A stretch of DNA of 64,000 bases from Cyclina sinensis. Taxonomy: Eukaryota; Mollusca; Bivalvia; Venerida; Veneridae. The stretch is from NCBI GenBank assembly GCA_012932295.1, contig JAAONU010000018.1, positions 3,962,206-4,026,205 of the forward strand, in the 5' to 3' direction. The first letter of the stretch is position 1. Every line of letters starts with the position of its first letter. Below are positions 29,301-35,227 of the stretch, piece by piece. The notes under the pieces were generated by a model. The model was given only the letters and a program-made list of their open reading frames with translations, was not told the DNA's origin and did no database searches. A program made the translations under genes and the position numbers.

Positions 29301-32300
29301 AATATATTGTCCTTAAAAATGATTCCATATACTGAAGTAAAGTGGCCTTTAACTGTTTAATGATAGAATAACCTGAGCAAGCAGATATAGAATTTATAAT
29401 GGGGTGAAGTTGTTAGCAGAAATAGTGCAGGAAACACCAATCCTAAAACTGTATGTGTGTATTCATGTAGTAAATCACATATATATTTTATTATTTTGTA
29501 CAGCTGATTGGTGGGCGTGTTCAGGTTCTTTACAACTTGGGCGGATCTAATGGTGAATCTTCAATTTCATTGGCTGAGGCTCCAGCCAGCAATGGCCAGT
29601 GGCATACTGTCTATATGAAAAGGATAGGCAAATGGTTTGAGCTTAAAATGGACAGTGGAGAGGGGCGGTACAGAAATGAGTCATGGGGACCACCAGGTGG
29701 ACGGGAACTGATCACAATACGAATGTATCAGATTGTGACAGGGGCTCATGTTGTGTTCACAAAGAATCCGATACCAGATGGTCTGGATCTGAACAACAGT
29801 AAGCTTGTTTCCAGTGAAAATTATTTATTTGTAAATTGTAACTGCCTAGTTGAAACTTTTTCCTAGTCTCTCGACATTTGAAGACATATATTTATACTGG
29901 AAAACTTTCCTGTATGCTTGTAGATAAAATATACAGAAGTGTCATTTTACCAGATAGCTAAATGGAAGTAGGATATGTATCAAGTGTTGAAAACATACTA
30001 TTAGTATATTCATGCAGATGAACATTACTTCAGGTTGTACATGCAAAAAGAAATTCAGCTTCACTTAGCTTTCCTCTCTGAGTACTAACAAGACAAGTAA
30101 TTACTTACCGTTACAAACATGATATTATTGTTTATTCTATGTTAAAATCATTTCAGCGTGTATTACTGACATTCGTCTCAACACAAAATGGTTTCCAATG
30201 ACCAACTCTGAAAATGATTTGAGTGAGGCAGCAACCCTGGAGCTTGAAAAAGGGGTGGAGAATGATTGTCACAGGGATGACTGTAAGGATGTCCAATGTC
30301 CTCAGGGCATTCCATTCCCTATGGTCTGTTTCCCACTCTGGGGAACACATGAATGCAGGTAGGGTCCATTTATCTTCTGAGTCTAAAGGAAGTATTGAAC
30401 AAAGAAATGTTCTTTTATATTATATTACTGCATACATTTAAAGTAACTTGATTGATTTCAAAGTTTGTGGCTTGATATGTGATATGATACTGTAGTTACT
30501 TTTGAAACAAGCTCTTGTGAATTAGACTTTGGAATTTATAAAAACAAACACTGAAATATTGAGAATTGATGGGGATAAAAGGCAAAAATGTAATGTTATA
30601 GGCATGTGATGAGCATGTATATGTTCTGTTAGACTGTGAAGGAGTATTTAATCTTTATGAAGGAGCTGTGGTCAAGAGGTAGAGCACCAGACTCCCATTT
30701 AAACTATTAAAACTAATATATAACTTTTTTATTTCAGATGTCCAGCAGGCACATTCAGTGAGGGTTATAATTGTCTGCCAATAGATTACTGTGAGAGAGA
30801 TGAGCCATGTTTTACTGGAGCCACATGTATCACGAAGCCCTATGACCAGAACTTTACATGTGTTTGTCCAGCAGGCTGGACAGGAAGATTGTGTAACATA
30901 CTTTCAGCAAGAGACAATGCTCGGGCAGGAATAACAACAGAATTTATAATTGCCATTGTTGTCTGTATATTTGTAGTACATGGTATGACCACATCCTTAA
31001 ATGTTACAAAATTTTTCTGCTGATAAATTGTGCATATTGTATAAGATGACCCTGAAGGATTATTACAGAATATTAACAGTTAGTTTACAAATGAAAAAGG
31101 ATGGCCCTCTGTTGGAGGTAAATGAGGGTAGATTAGAGTTTTGTAGTTTTCTAAAGTTATATGGAAAGACTTACTAGTAGTGGTTAGAGTTAAGTAAAAA
31201 AATAAAAGCCAAAATGTAAGAAGGAAGCAGTTTAATCATTTTGAATTTATTTATGTGTAATTGAGGTAAAATGGTAACCTATCCTACTGCTTGTAATTTT
31301 TAAGTCTTGTTTACTAATTTAATGAAACAATGACAGTGGTGCTTTATCTGTTTACAGCTGTAGCCTTGGTGGTGTACCTGTGTGTTCGTTACAGAAAGAA
31401 AAAGGACCCAGAGAAATATATCCTTAACATTGACCCTGATGATGACATACGAGAAAATGTTATCAACTATAATGAGGAAGGTGCAGGTTTGTGTCATGTT
31501 ATGTTCCCTTATTACTATAGTGTCATGTTCTGTTCCCTTATTACCATAGTGAGGACAGTGCAGGTTTGTGTCATGTTATGAACCCTTATTACTATAGTGT
31601 CATGTTCTTTTCCCTTATTACCATAGTGAGGACAGTGCAGGTTTGTGTCAAGTTATGCTCCCTTATTACCATAGTGAGGAAGGTGCAGGTTTGTGTCATG
31701 TTATGCTCCCTTATTACTATAGTGAGGAAGGTGCAGGTTTGTGTCATGTTATGTTCCCTTATTACTGTCATGTTCTGTTCCCTTATTACCATAGTGAGGA
31801 CAGTGCAGGTTTGTGTCATGTTATGCTCCCTTATTACCATATTGAGAACAGTGTACAGTCGAAATTGTATTAAGAGACCACTCAAGGGACTGCCAAAAAG
31901 TGGTCTCTTAATAAAGTGGCCTCTCAATAGAATTCAGGAAAATTTCGAGATTAAATACAGGGTTCCATATAAATACTACAAGTCATTGATATAACAACAT
32001 GTTTTATAACAACAGAAACAGTATACTATATCATGTATGTATTACACTTTCATAATCACAATTATGCCTTTTTAAAAAAGTCATCAATACGTGTTTGTTT
32101 TTGTTTTGTAGTAGAAATGTGTGTGAAAATGTGATCTACGCACATAATACTATCTAGCAGGTCATTGTGACCATGAAACAAAGCATATTGTCTTATATTG
32201 TTAATATGTTCATGCACATCTCCTGTATTTCCCACCTCAGAAGCGAACGCCATGGCCCGTTCAATAATTAGGGGTCCTAAAACAAACAATCAATAAAAGT

Positions 32301-35227
32301 TAGACCTACCTGAACCACAACATTCTCCGTATGCTTACATTTTATCCGTAAAAAATCAAAACAAGGAAATAAACCGGAAATACATTAATGTTTGGCAACA
32401 CTAAATTAATCACGACTTAATATCTGTCGCTATCGGCATTATTTTTAGTAAACAGTAATAACATGCTTATATAAAATATTGTTTTTGAAAATTATTGGAA
32501 TAATTAGAATTTAATATTTAAATTCGCTTACCAGACACTGGCAGTCTCCTAGATACAGCATCTTTAAACCAAGCTAATGTTAAATCGTTTATATCTTCAT
32601 TTCCCGTTTGTCTGCGCACTCGCTTCCTGTCACCAGGGGCATTATTTTCATAGTCAGTCATTAGTTCGGCTTTCCTTTTTAAAATATTTTGGACCTGAGT
32701 CCTTCCTATTTTAAATTCCTCTGCAATTTTTCTTGTACTTTTTGTTTTTGACCGCTCAATCACTAATATTCGTTCGTCTAACGTTAAAACTTTTCTTTTT
32801 GATGGTGTCGCCATGATGATGGCTTGACATTTACTGTGACAAATACATATATTGATAAAGTAATTGGCGATTTTGGTGAACACTTTTCTAAAACCAATGA
32901 CCATGAAAAATATTTGTTTGTTTGCTTGTACACACCAAACCTTCTCGCTGATTAAACAGGTGAGAATGCCCGTAGGGCCGATTGTTTGTCACGGCCGTTT
33001 AATAGATACTTTAACACGTAATTTCGTACATTTGGGCCGACATTTAGTGGCCGCTGGCCGCGATATAAAATCGTTGTTTAATGGAATTAAATTATATAGT
33101 AAAAATCATCGGGAGGGATTTTATGCGGCCGCTTAATAAAAAAGTCGCTTAATAAAGGTGGCCGCAAGTACGATGCCGACTGTAGGTTTGTGTCATGTTA
33201 TGCTCCCTTATTACCATAGTGAGGAAGGTGCAGGTTTGTGTCATGTTATGCTCCCTTATTACTAGAGTGAGGAAGGTGCAGGTTTGTGTCATGTTCTGTT
33301 TCCTTATTACCATAATGAGGAAGGTGCAAGTTTGTGTCATGTTATGCTCCCTTATTACTAGAGTGAGGAAGGTGCAGGTCTGTGTCATGTTCTGTTACCT
33401 TATTACCATAGTGAGGAAGGTGCAGGTTTGTGTTGTGTTCTGTTCCTTTAAAAAGTTCAAGATTAGTGCAATCATGAATGGTAGTTGAAAGGTGTCTGTA
33501 ATGAAGACCTTGCACTTGTATCATCTGTATGGCATCTGTGTTTGCTTGAAACTATGCAAGGGCATAAAATTACCTGTTTATATGATTTAAGTTCTTTGAA
33601 AATGCATTAAATAAGCCACTTTGGTACTTTTTCACAATTGGAAATATAAATGGAGGGGTGAATATGTGAAAGTACTATATGCTTCTTTATTTCATAGTTT
33701 TTAGAACTTTCTTGCTCTTACCCCTCCTGTTTAACCCAGTCAGTATAATGTGGACCTCTGCTCTCCTGGGGCGGTTACTGTACTGGTGATTTTATGGCAT
33801 TCCCTTAGTATATTCTTCTATGTAAATAAAGAACTGCTTTGTATATGTTCAGGTGAGGAGGATCAAGAGGGGTATGATATAAGTCGTTTACGCATGCCTG
33901 ACAATACAGATACCATGGCCAGATACGACCCAATGCGTGACAGATATGGCAGGAGAGGTAACATGTTAAACATATTAGTTTTACGTCGTGTGGAAATTTT
34001 ATAGCAGATTGTCACATTTTTATAGGTTTTATTGCTGTTGTCTAGACTGATGCATAAAAGTAAGGTTATTTAGTGGTGAATAGATATATTAGCTCCATGT
34101 ATTAAAATAAATTAAGTATAATGTATAACTTGTTTTTCTTGAGAGGCTTAGTGTATGAATTTTACTTTTTCAACTTTAAATATGCTGGGTTCATCTTGAG
34201 TTCCTTTATAGATCAGTTTTGTATAAGAAAAATATGTGTACTCTGTGTCTTGATCTCCCATAGGCTAATATTTTCTCTTTGGCTCAATCTCCCATAGGCT
34301 GATATTTACTCTGTGGCTTGATCTCCCATAGGTTGATATTTGCTCTATGACTTGATCTCCAATAGGTTGATATTTACTGTATGACTTGATCTCCCATAGG
34401 TTGATATTTACTCTATGACTTGATCTCCGATAGGCTAATATTTACTCTGTGGCTTGATCTCCAATAGGCTGATATTTACTATGTGGCTTGATCGCCCATA
34501 GATTGATATTTACTCTGACTTGATCTCCCATAGGCTGACATTTACTCTGTGGCATGATCTCCCATAGGCTGATATTTACTCTATGACTTGATCTCCCATA
34601 GGTTGATATTTACTGTATGACTTGATCTCCCATAAGCTGATATTTACTCTATGGCTTGATCTCCCATAGGTTGATATTTACTCCATGACTTGATCTCGCA
34701 TAGGCTGATAGTTACTCTGTAACTTGATCTTCCATAAGCTAATATTTACTCTGTGACTTGATCTCCCCATATTCTGATATTTACTCTGTGACTTGATGTC
34801 CCATAAGCTGATATTCACTCTGTGGCTTGATCTTCCATAGGCTGATATTTTCTCAGTGTGTCTCCCAAGTGGCTGATAGTTTTGTGACAGTCTGTCCTAT
34901 GTGATAGAATATAAATATACATATTGGGGGTGCAAATGTCTCATTGCCATTTCTCTTTCAACAGCTCCTGGTGAGCGACCTGATGTTGGAGAATTTATTG
35001 AACAACGACTAAATGATGCAGACCAAGATCCTGGTGCCCCACCTCATGATGATGTAAGAGAATTTGTTTTTGAGGGTGGCGGTAGTGACGCTGGTTCCCT
35101 TAGCTCTCTGCAAACATCCTCAGGATCCGAGGACCAGGACTATGATTATCTTAATGACTGGGGACCGAAGTTTTCAAAACTTGCCAATATGTATGGAGGT
35201 GATGAAGACGATGTACCATATTCATAA
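2165..35227 (+). CDS. CadN: Neural-type classical (type III) cadherin, 5' partial, 36 exons
   Basis: Calcium-dependent cell adhesion receptor of the plasma membrane that links to catenins and actin. Exons: 2165-2350, 7520-7793, 8781-9021, 9321-9435, 10046-10169, 10815-11071, 11537-11808, 12148-12609, 12927-13301, 13575-13778, 14162-14354, 14680-14826, 16430-16545, 17365-17541, 20002-20323, 20643-20944, 21312-21491, 21884-22125, 22622-22785, 23159-23416, 23661-23888, 24185-24202, 24827-24941, 25280-25464, 26061-26287, 27039-27310, 27540-27906, 28170-28403, 28588-28804, 29056-29234, 29504-29798, 30157-30358, 30738-30982, 31358-31486, 33853-33957, 34965-35227. Every junction keeps phase; the total is 7,892 nt (2,629 residues plus stop). 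Order: about 15 cadherin repeats with DxNDN-type linkers, non-chordate region, EGF, LamG, EGF, LamG, Cys-rich segment, EGF, membrane helix, catenin tail. The signal peptide and earlier repeats lie upstream. Introns not listed separately hold nothing I recognise. CadN rather than a shotgun-like paralogue is inferred from the repeat number and tail. Confidence 0.93.
2351..7519 (+). other. Large cadherin intron
   Basis: Starts GTAAAA and ends TTGTAG. It contains one dispersed repeat (3721-4497); otherwise I see only AT-rich sequence with short frames and no further exon. Confidence 0.75.
3721..4497. repeat. Dispersed repeat with gccccc ends
   Basis: It begins tatgcccccc and ends ggggggcatgta, an inverted pair. 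Inside are repeated blocks of the type 'ggtcaaaggacaaggtcac' and 'gtgaccttgaa', and recurring 'aactagagaacccttg'. This style is abundant in bivalve genomes. No coding capacity. The exact family is unknown to me. Confidence 0.6.
7520..7793 (+). CDS. CadN: Cadherin exon b: EC repeat body and degenerate linker
   Basis: Acceptor TTGTAG, donor GTAAGT. It encodes [15 protein letters not shown] and a linker [11 protein letters not shown] that lacks the usual DxNDN, so calcium binding at this joint is probably weak. The phase joins exactly to exon a across a 5.2 kb intron. Confidence 0.88.
8781..9021 (+). CDS. CadN: Cadherin exon c: EC repeat with [12 protein letters not shown]
   Basis: Acceptor TTTCAG after a pyrimidine stretch, donor GTATAA. 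It encodes [18 protein letters not shown] and [16 protein letters not shown], the central and late strands of an EC repeat. Two or more N-glycosylation sequons (NKT, NLT, NVT) are visible. Ends in phase 0. Confidence 0.88.
9321..9435 (+). CDS. CadN: Cadherin exon d: linker [11 protein letters not shown]
   Basis: Acceptor TTTCAG, donor GTGAGA, exits in phase 1. It encodes [15 protein letters not shown] with a textbook DxNDN calcium linker and the opening strands of the next EC repeat ([10 protein letters not shown]). Confidence 0.9.
10046..10169 (+). CDS. CadN: Cadherin exon e: VTATDKDSG strand region
   Basis: Acceptor TTACAG, donor GTATGT. It encodes [17 protein letters not shown], the DxD calcium segment of an EC repeat, and YIGQITVAK. 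The phase (1 in, 2 out) matches both neighbours. Confidence 0.88.
10815..11071 (+). CDS. CadN: Cadherin exon f: linker [11 protein letters not shown]
   Basis: Acceptor TTTCAG, donor GTAAGT. It encodes [17 protein letters not shown], the linker [11 protein letters not shown] and [13 protein letters not shown] of the following repeat. Confidence 0.9.
11537..11808 (+). CDS. CadN: Cadherin exon g: linker [11 protein letters not shown]
   Basis: Acceptor TTACAG, donor GTTAGT. It encodes [24 protein letters not shown] and [11 protein letters not shown], a linker in which DxNDN is DTNNN. It has a Cys pair in DDGSCCEE. Ends in phase 0. Confidence 0.9.
12148..12609 (+). CDS. CadN: Cadherin exon h: full EC repeat and linker [11 protein letters not shown]
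   Basis: The longest exon here (154 codons); acceptor TTTCAG, donor GTAGGT. It encodes [37 protein letters not shown], the linker [11 protein letters not shown] and [17 protein letters not shown]. Phase 0 at both ends. Confidence 0.93.
12927..13301 (+). CDS. CadN: Cadherin exon i: VKAQDQG and linker [11 protein letters not shown]
   Basis: Acceptor ATACAG, donor GTGAGT. It encodes [16 protein letters not shown], the variant linker [11 protein letters not shown] and most of the next repeat ([25 protein letters not shown]). Phase 0 at both ends. Confidence 0.91.
13575..13778 (+). CDS. CadN: Cadherin exon j: linker [11 protein letters not shown]
   Basis: Acceptor TTTCAG, donor GTCAGT. It encodes the end of one repeat, the linker [19 protein letters not shown] and [12 protein letters not shown]. 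Exactly 68 codons, phase 0 at both ends. Confidence 0.9.
14162..14354 (+). CDS. CadN: Cadherin exon k: [11 protein letters not shown] / [10 protein letters not shown]
   Basis: Acceptor TTTTAG, donor GTATGT. It encodes [21 protein letters not shown] and [18 protein letters not shown], the DRE and A-x-D landmarks of an EC repeat. Exits in phase 1. Confidence 0.9.
14680..14826 (+). CDS. CadN: Cadherin exon l: linker [11 protein letters not shown]
   Basis: Acceptor TTTCAG, donor GTAAGG. It encodes the linker [23 protein letters not shown] and VVAKDLDE. Phase 1 at both ends. Confidence 0.9.
14827..16429 (+). other. Cadherin intron with GT-rich tract
   Basis: AT-rich intron from GTAAGG to TTTCAG. 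A tgtgtg/tttt simple-sequence tract lies at about 15350-15400. No exon or transposon end was recognised. Confidence 0.6.
16430..16545 (+). CDS. CadN: Cadherin exon m: [12 protein letters not shown]
   Basis: Acceptor TTTCAG, donor GTAAGT. It encodes [28 protein letters not shown] and ends in phase 0. The 1.6 kb upstream intron has no further exon that I can see. Confidence 0.88.
16706..16990 (+). mobile_element. tRNA-derived SINE
   Basis: A tRNA-like head (A-box region gtcgtccagtggtaacatg, B-box gagttcgatct) is followed by a core with ggatgagatgttaaacc and aaggtcccatg, then gtgaaaagaaccagggg, and a tail with short tgatgattaata-type repeats. This core is widespread in invertebrate SINEs. It lies in the cadherin intron 16546-17364. 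The family name is not asserted. Confidence 0.65.
17365..17541 (+). CDS. CadN: Cadherin exon n: linker [11 protein letters not shown]; its end seeds a minisatellite
   Basis: Acceptor TTACAG, donor GTGAGT. It encodes [10 protein letters not shown], the linker [11 protein letters not shown] and [12 protein letters not shown]. The last 37 coding bases and the donor are the first copy of the 56-bp array that fills the start of the next intron. Only this first donor keeps the frame into exon o. Confidence 0.9.
17505..18912 (+). repeat. 56-bp minisatellite made of exon end plus 5' splice site, 25 donors
   Basis: The unit is 56 bp: catacctccataccctgatg, gacagtttctagtacag, then gtgagtagagggtacagat/c. 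The first 37 bases are the coding end of exon 17365-17541 and the remainder is the intron start. Donors recur every 56 bp from 17542 to 18893 (24 steps plus one 7-bp insertion near 18301), so 25 GT donors in all. One copy reads GTAAGT (18501). Copies differ by few substitutions, so the expansion is recent or homogenised. Confidence 0.95.
18920..19015. repeat. Dispersed repeat copy (pair with 62905-62995)
   Basis: Shares blocks such as cctaaaatca, taacaaactggc and actcaaaaacttaatgaaac with 62905-62995 in a kinesin intron. Two diverged copies of one short dispersed element; ends not defined. Confidence 0.5.
19174..19957. mobile_element. MITE with TA target site, GTCGA-rich ends
   Basis: Inverted ends CCGTATATACTCGGCCATAA and (other strand) CCGTATATACTCAGCCAAAA, each extended by AAGTCGA, with TA outside both ends (19172-19173, 19958-19959). 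GTCGA/CTCGAC motifs recur inside both ends. About 784 bp, no transposase. A TA duplication fits the Tc1/mariner-pogo group (inference). Lies between the minisatellite and cadherin exon 20002. Confidence 0.75.
20002..20323 (+). CDS. CadN: Cadherin exon o: ATDKD and linker [10 protein letters not shown]
   Basis: Acceptor TTGTAG, donor GTATGA. It encodes [33 protein letters not shown] and the linker [10 protein letters not shown]. Its phase fits donor 17542 across a 2.46 kb repeat-filled intron. Confidence 0.91.
20643..20944 (+). CDS. CadN: Cadherin exon p: linker [10 protein letters not shown], weak donor
   Basis: Acceptor TTACAG. It encodes [34 protein letters not shown] and the linker [10 protein letters not shown]. 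The donor is GTGGCT, a poor match to consensus, but it is the site that joins in frame to [10 protein letters not shown] of the next exon. Confidence 0.87.
21312..21491 (+). CDS. CadN: Cadherin exon q: [14 protein letters not shown]
   Basis: Acceptor TTTCAG, donor GTAAGA, 60 codons in phase 0. It encodes [29 protein letters not shown] and [17 protein letters not shown]. Confidence 0.9.
21884..22125 (+). CDS. CadN: Cadherin exon r: linker [11 protein letters not shown]
   Basis: Acceptor TTTCAG, donor GTAAGT. It encodes [18 protein letters not shown], the linker [11 protein letters not shown], and [14 protein letters not shown]. Exits in phase 2. Confidence 0.91.
22622..22785 (+). CDS. CadN: Cadherin exon s: [12 protein letters not shown] / LDREAL
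   Basis: Acceptor TTGCAG, donor GTAATA. It encodes [36 protein letters not shown] and VHILATDK, the second half of an EC repeat. Enters in phase 2 and exits in phase 1. Confidence 0.9.
23159..23416 (+). CDS. CadN: Cadherin exon t: linker [11 protein letters not shown]
   Basis: Acceptor TTATAG, donor GTAAGT. It encodes the linker [11 protein letters not shown] and a repeat with [14 protein letters not shown] and two cysteines ([13 protein letters not shown]), as in the last, diverged EC repeat of invertebrate neural cadherins. Confidence 0.9.
23661..23888 (+). CDS. CadN: Cadherin exon u: end of last EC repeat, IGDVNNHPH
   Basis: Acceptor GTACAG, donor GTAAAG. It encodes [28 protein letters not shown] and IFVYKYDFK, the change from the last EC repeat into the non-chordate membrane-proximal region. 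Phase 1 at both ends. Confidence 0.9.
24185..24202 (+). CDS. CadN: Candidate 18-nt microexon (EDTTVT), possibly alternative
   Basis: An 18-nt segment lies between a good acceptor (CTAAC, pyrimidines, TTTACAG) and a GTAAAC donor. Entering in phase 1 it adds EDTTVT and leaves phase 1 again, so inclusion and skipping both keep the reading frame (YDFK-EDTTVT-GVVDD or YDFK-GVVDD). It falls at a loop just before DLDDWD. Length and splice signals are the only support; it may be an optional exon. Confidence 0.5.
24203..24826 (+). other. Cadherin intron after the microexon
   Basis: From GTAAAC to TTGTAG. No transposon ends or additional exon recognised. Confidence 0.45.
24827..24941 (+). CDS. CadN: Cadherin exon: non-chordate region, DLDDWD
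   Basis: Acceptor TTGTAG, donor GTAGCA. It encodes [19 protein letters not shown] and [18 protein letters not shown] motif marks the segment after the last EC repeat in invertebrate classical cadherins. Exits in phase 2. Confidence 0.88.
25280..25464 (+). CDS. CadN: Cadherin exon ending at a GC splice donor
   Basis: Acceptor TTTCAG. It encodes [21 protein letters not shown] and [13 protein letters not shown]. The frame requires the end after CAG at 25464, where the intron starts GCAAGT: a GC-AG intron with an otherwise perfect donor. Confidence 0.87.
25465..26060 (+). other. GC-AG intron of the cadherin gene
   Basis: The reading frame fixes the junction at CAG|GCAAGT, and the intron ends CTTGCAG. 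GC-AG introns are a known minor class handled by the major spliceosome. The intron carries two repeats, one starting near 25684 (taccaccgaagggagggtat) and a hairpin repeat ending 17 bp before the acceptor. Confidence 0.85.
25926..26043. repeat. Hairpin-forming dispersed repeat next to a splice acceptor
   Basis: Arms gtgcagaccatgatcagact and ggctgatcttagtctgcac are largely complementary. They are followed by a tail with caattgccgggagcaggata and aaggttaat. This resembles a very common bivalve repeat (recognition from memory of style, not a search). Confidence 0.5.
26061..26287 (+). CDS. CadN: Cadherin exon: MTAEEF membrane-proximal region
   Basis: Acceptor TTGCAG, donor GTAAGT. It encodes [27 protein letters not shown] and [13 protein letters not shown]. 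The TAEEF block followed by a ferredoxin-like region is shared by type III cadherins. Confidence 0.9.
26288..27038 (+). other. Cadherin intron, no recognised element
   Basis: GTAAGT to TAACAG. AT-rich, with poly-A and (gtt)n tracts near 26478 and 26550. Nothing else recognised. Confidence 0.5.
27039..27310 (+). CDS. CadN: Cadherin exon: Cys-rich segment and first EGF domain
   Basis: Acceptor TAACAG, donor GTGAGT. It encodes [23 protein letters not shown] and [13 protein letters not shown], the first half of an EGF domain. Exits in phase 2 into the rest of the domain. Confidence 0.91.
27540..27906 (+). CDS. CadN: Cadherin exon: end of EGF and LamG domain 1
   Basis: Acceptor TTACAG, donor GTATTG. 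It encodes [14 protein letters not shown], then a laminin-G domain: [35 protein letters not shown] and [10 protein letters not shown]. Ends in phase 0. Confidence 0.92.
28170..28403 (+). CDS. CadN: Cadherin exon: end of LamG domain 1
   Basis: Acceptor TTCCAG, donor GTAATT, 78 codons in phase 0. It encodes [23 protein letters not shown] and [17 protein letters not shown], the conserved C-terminal strand pair of LamG with its disulphide. Confidence 0.91.
28588..28804 (+). CDS. CadN: Cadherin exon: second EGF-like domain
   Basis: Acceptor TTACAG, donor GTAGGT. It encodes [23 protein letters not shown] and [15 protein letters not shown], an EGF-like domain between the two LamG domains. Exits in phase 1. 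Confidence 0.91.
29056..29234 (+). CDS. CadN: Cadherin exon: start of LamG domain 2
   Basis: Acceptor CAACAG, donor GTGAAT. It encodes [31 protein letters not shown], the opening strands of the second LamG domain. Confidence 0.9.
29504..29798 (+). CDS. CadN: Cadherin exon: LamG domain 2
   Basis: Acceptor GTACAG, donor GTAAGC. It encodes [36 protein letters not shown] and [12 protein letters not shown]. Exits in phase 1. Confidence 0.9.
30157..30358 (+). CDS. CadN: Cadherin exon: Cys-rich segment after LamG 2
   Basis: Acceptor TTTCAG, donor GTAGGG. It encodes [28 protein letters not shown] and [10 protein letters not shown], the compact Cys-rich stretch before the last EGF domain. Confidence 0.9.
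30657..30702 (+). repeat. Fragment resembling a tRNA/SINE head
   Basis: agctgtggtcaagaggtaga followed by gcaccagactccca looks like the D-arm/A-box and anticodon arm of a tRNA. There is no B-box or 3' half, so it is a fragment at most. It lies just before exon 30738. Confidence 0.3.
30738..30982 (+). CDS. CadN: Cadherin exon: last EGF domain and start of membrane helix
   Basis: Acceptor TTTCAG, donor GTATGA. It encodes [25 protein letters not shown] and the first half of the transmembrane segment, [13 protein letters not shown]. The helix is split by the intron. Confidence 0.92.
31358..31486 (+). CDS. CadN: Cadherin exon: rest of membrane helix and juxtamembrane tail
   Basis: Acceptor TTACAG. 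It encodes [10 protein letters not shown], the basic stop RYRKKK, and [18 protein letters not shown], which matches the p120-catenin-binding juxtamembrane block of classical cadherins. The donor GTTTGT is weak. The exon end plus donor is the founding copy of a 48-bp array. Confidence 0.92.
31856..33182 (-). mobile_element. Tigger/pogo-type DNA transposon, internally deleted
   Basis: Ends CAGTCG (31856) and CGACTG (33182) with TA on both sides (31854-31855, 33183-33184), the pogo signature. Removing the element and one TA restores the repeat unit as gtg-TA-ggtttgtg. Subterminal motifs repeat at each end: ttaagagacc and gtggcctctc on the left, ggccgcttaataaa and gtggccgc on the right. The minus strand carries a transposase remnant. 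Confidence 0.9.
32062..32814 (-). pseudogene. Tigger-like transposase remnant lacking the DDE domain, with intron
   Basis: Exon 1 is 32814 down to 32532, exon 2 is 32276 down to 32062. Splicing CTG|GTAAGC to TTTTAG|GA gives the block [20 protein letters not shown], typical of Tigger/CENP-B relatives. The N-terminus [15 protein letters not shown] with [20 protein letters not shown] is the psq/CENP-B helix-turn-helix. The C-terminus ends [12 protein letters not shown]. About 165 residues against roughly 450-600 for a full transposase: the catalytic DDE core is absent, so it cannot transpose on its own. It could still bind DNA if expressed (inference). Confidence 0.82.
33853..33957 (+). CDS. CadN: Cadherin exon: [15 protein letters not shown]
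   Basis: Acceptor GTTCAG, donor GTAACA. It encodes [18 protein letters not shown] and [16 protein letters not shown] of the previous exon joined to EEDQ reproduces the EEGGGEED run typical of classical cadherins. Confidence 0.92.
34240..34878 (+). repeat. 34-bp tandem repeat in the last cadherin intron
   Basis: About 18-19 imperfect copies of cttgatctcccataggctga then tatttactctgtgg. More diverged than the array at 17505. Unlike the other two arrays it does not contain an exon edge. It ends about 90 bp before the last exon. Confidence 0.92.
34965..35227 (+). CDS. CadN: Cadherin last exon: beta-catenin-binding tail and stop
   Basis: Acceptor CAACAG. It encodes [16 protein letters not shown], the Ser-rich [19 protein letters not shown] and [17 protein letters not shown], the beta-catenin-binding region. 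TAA stop at 35225-35227. Confidence 0.96.

Larger units (their letters stand above)
31466..33440 (+). repeat. 48-bp tandem array of exon end plus weak splice donor, split by a transposon
   Basis: The unit is gtgaggaaggtgcag then gtttgtgtcatgttatgctc then ccttattaccata (48 bp), with longer 72-77 bp variants. The first part copies the coding end EEGAG of exon 31358-31486. Donors (cag|gt) occur at 31487, 31564, 31641, 31689, 31737, 31809, then after the transposon near 33186, 33234, 33282, 33378 and 33426; the copy at 33330 reads aagttt and has lost the donor. Confidence 0.9.

Noticed and set aside
31592..31927. 111-codon minus-strand frame with [16 protein letters not shown] repeats (also 33149-33388)
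   Set aside because: Antisense reading of the same array; repeat-encoded and without a promoter or family match.
31566..31994. 142-codon frame rich in [14 protein letters not shown] repeats
   Set aside because: Out-of-frame reading of the 48-bp donor array; no independent gene features.
32864..33136. 90-codon plus-strand frame
   Set aside because: Lies in the terminal region of the Tigger element and runs through its subterminal repeats; not a known protein.
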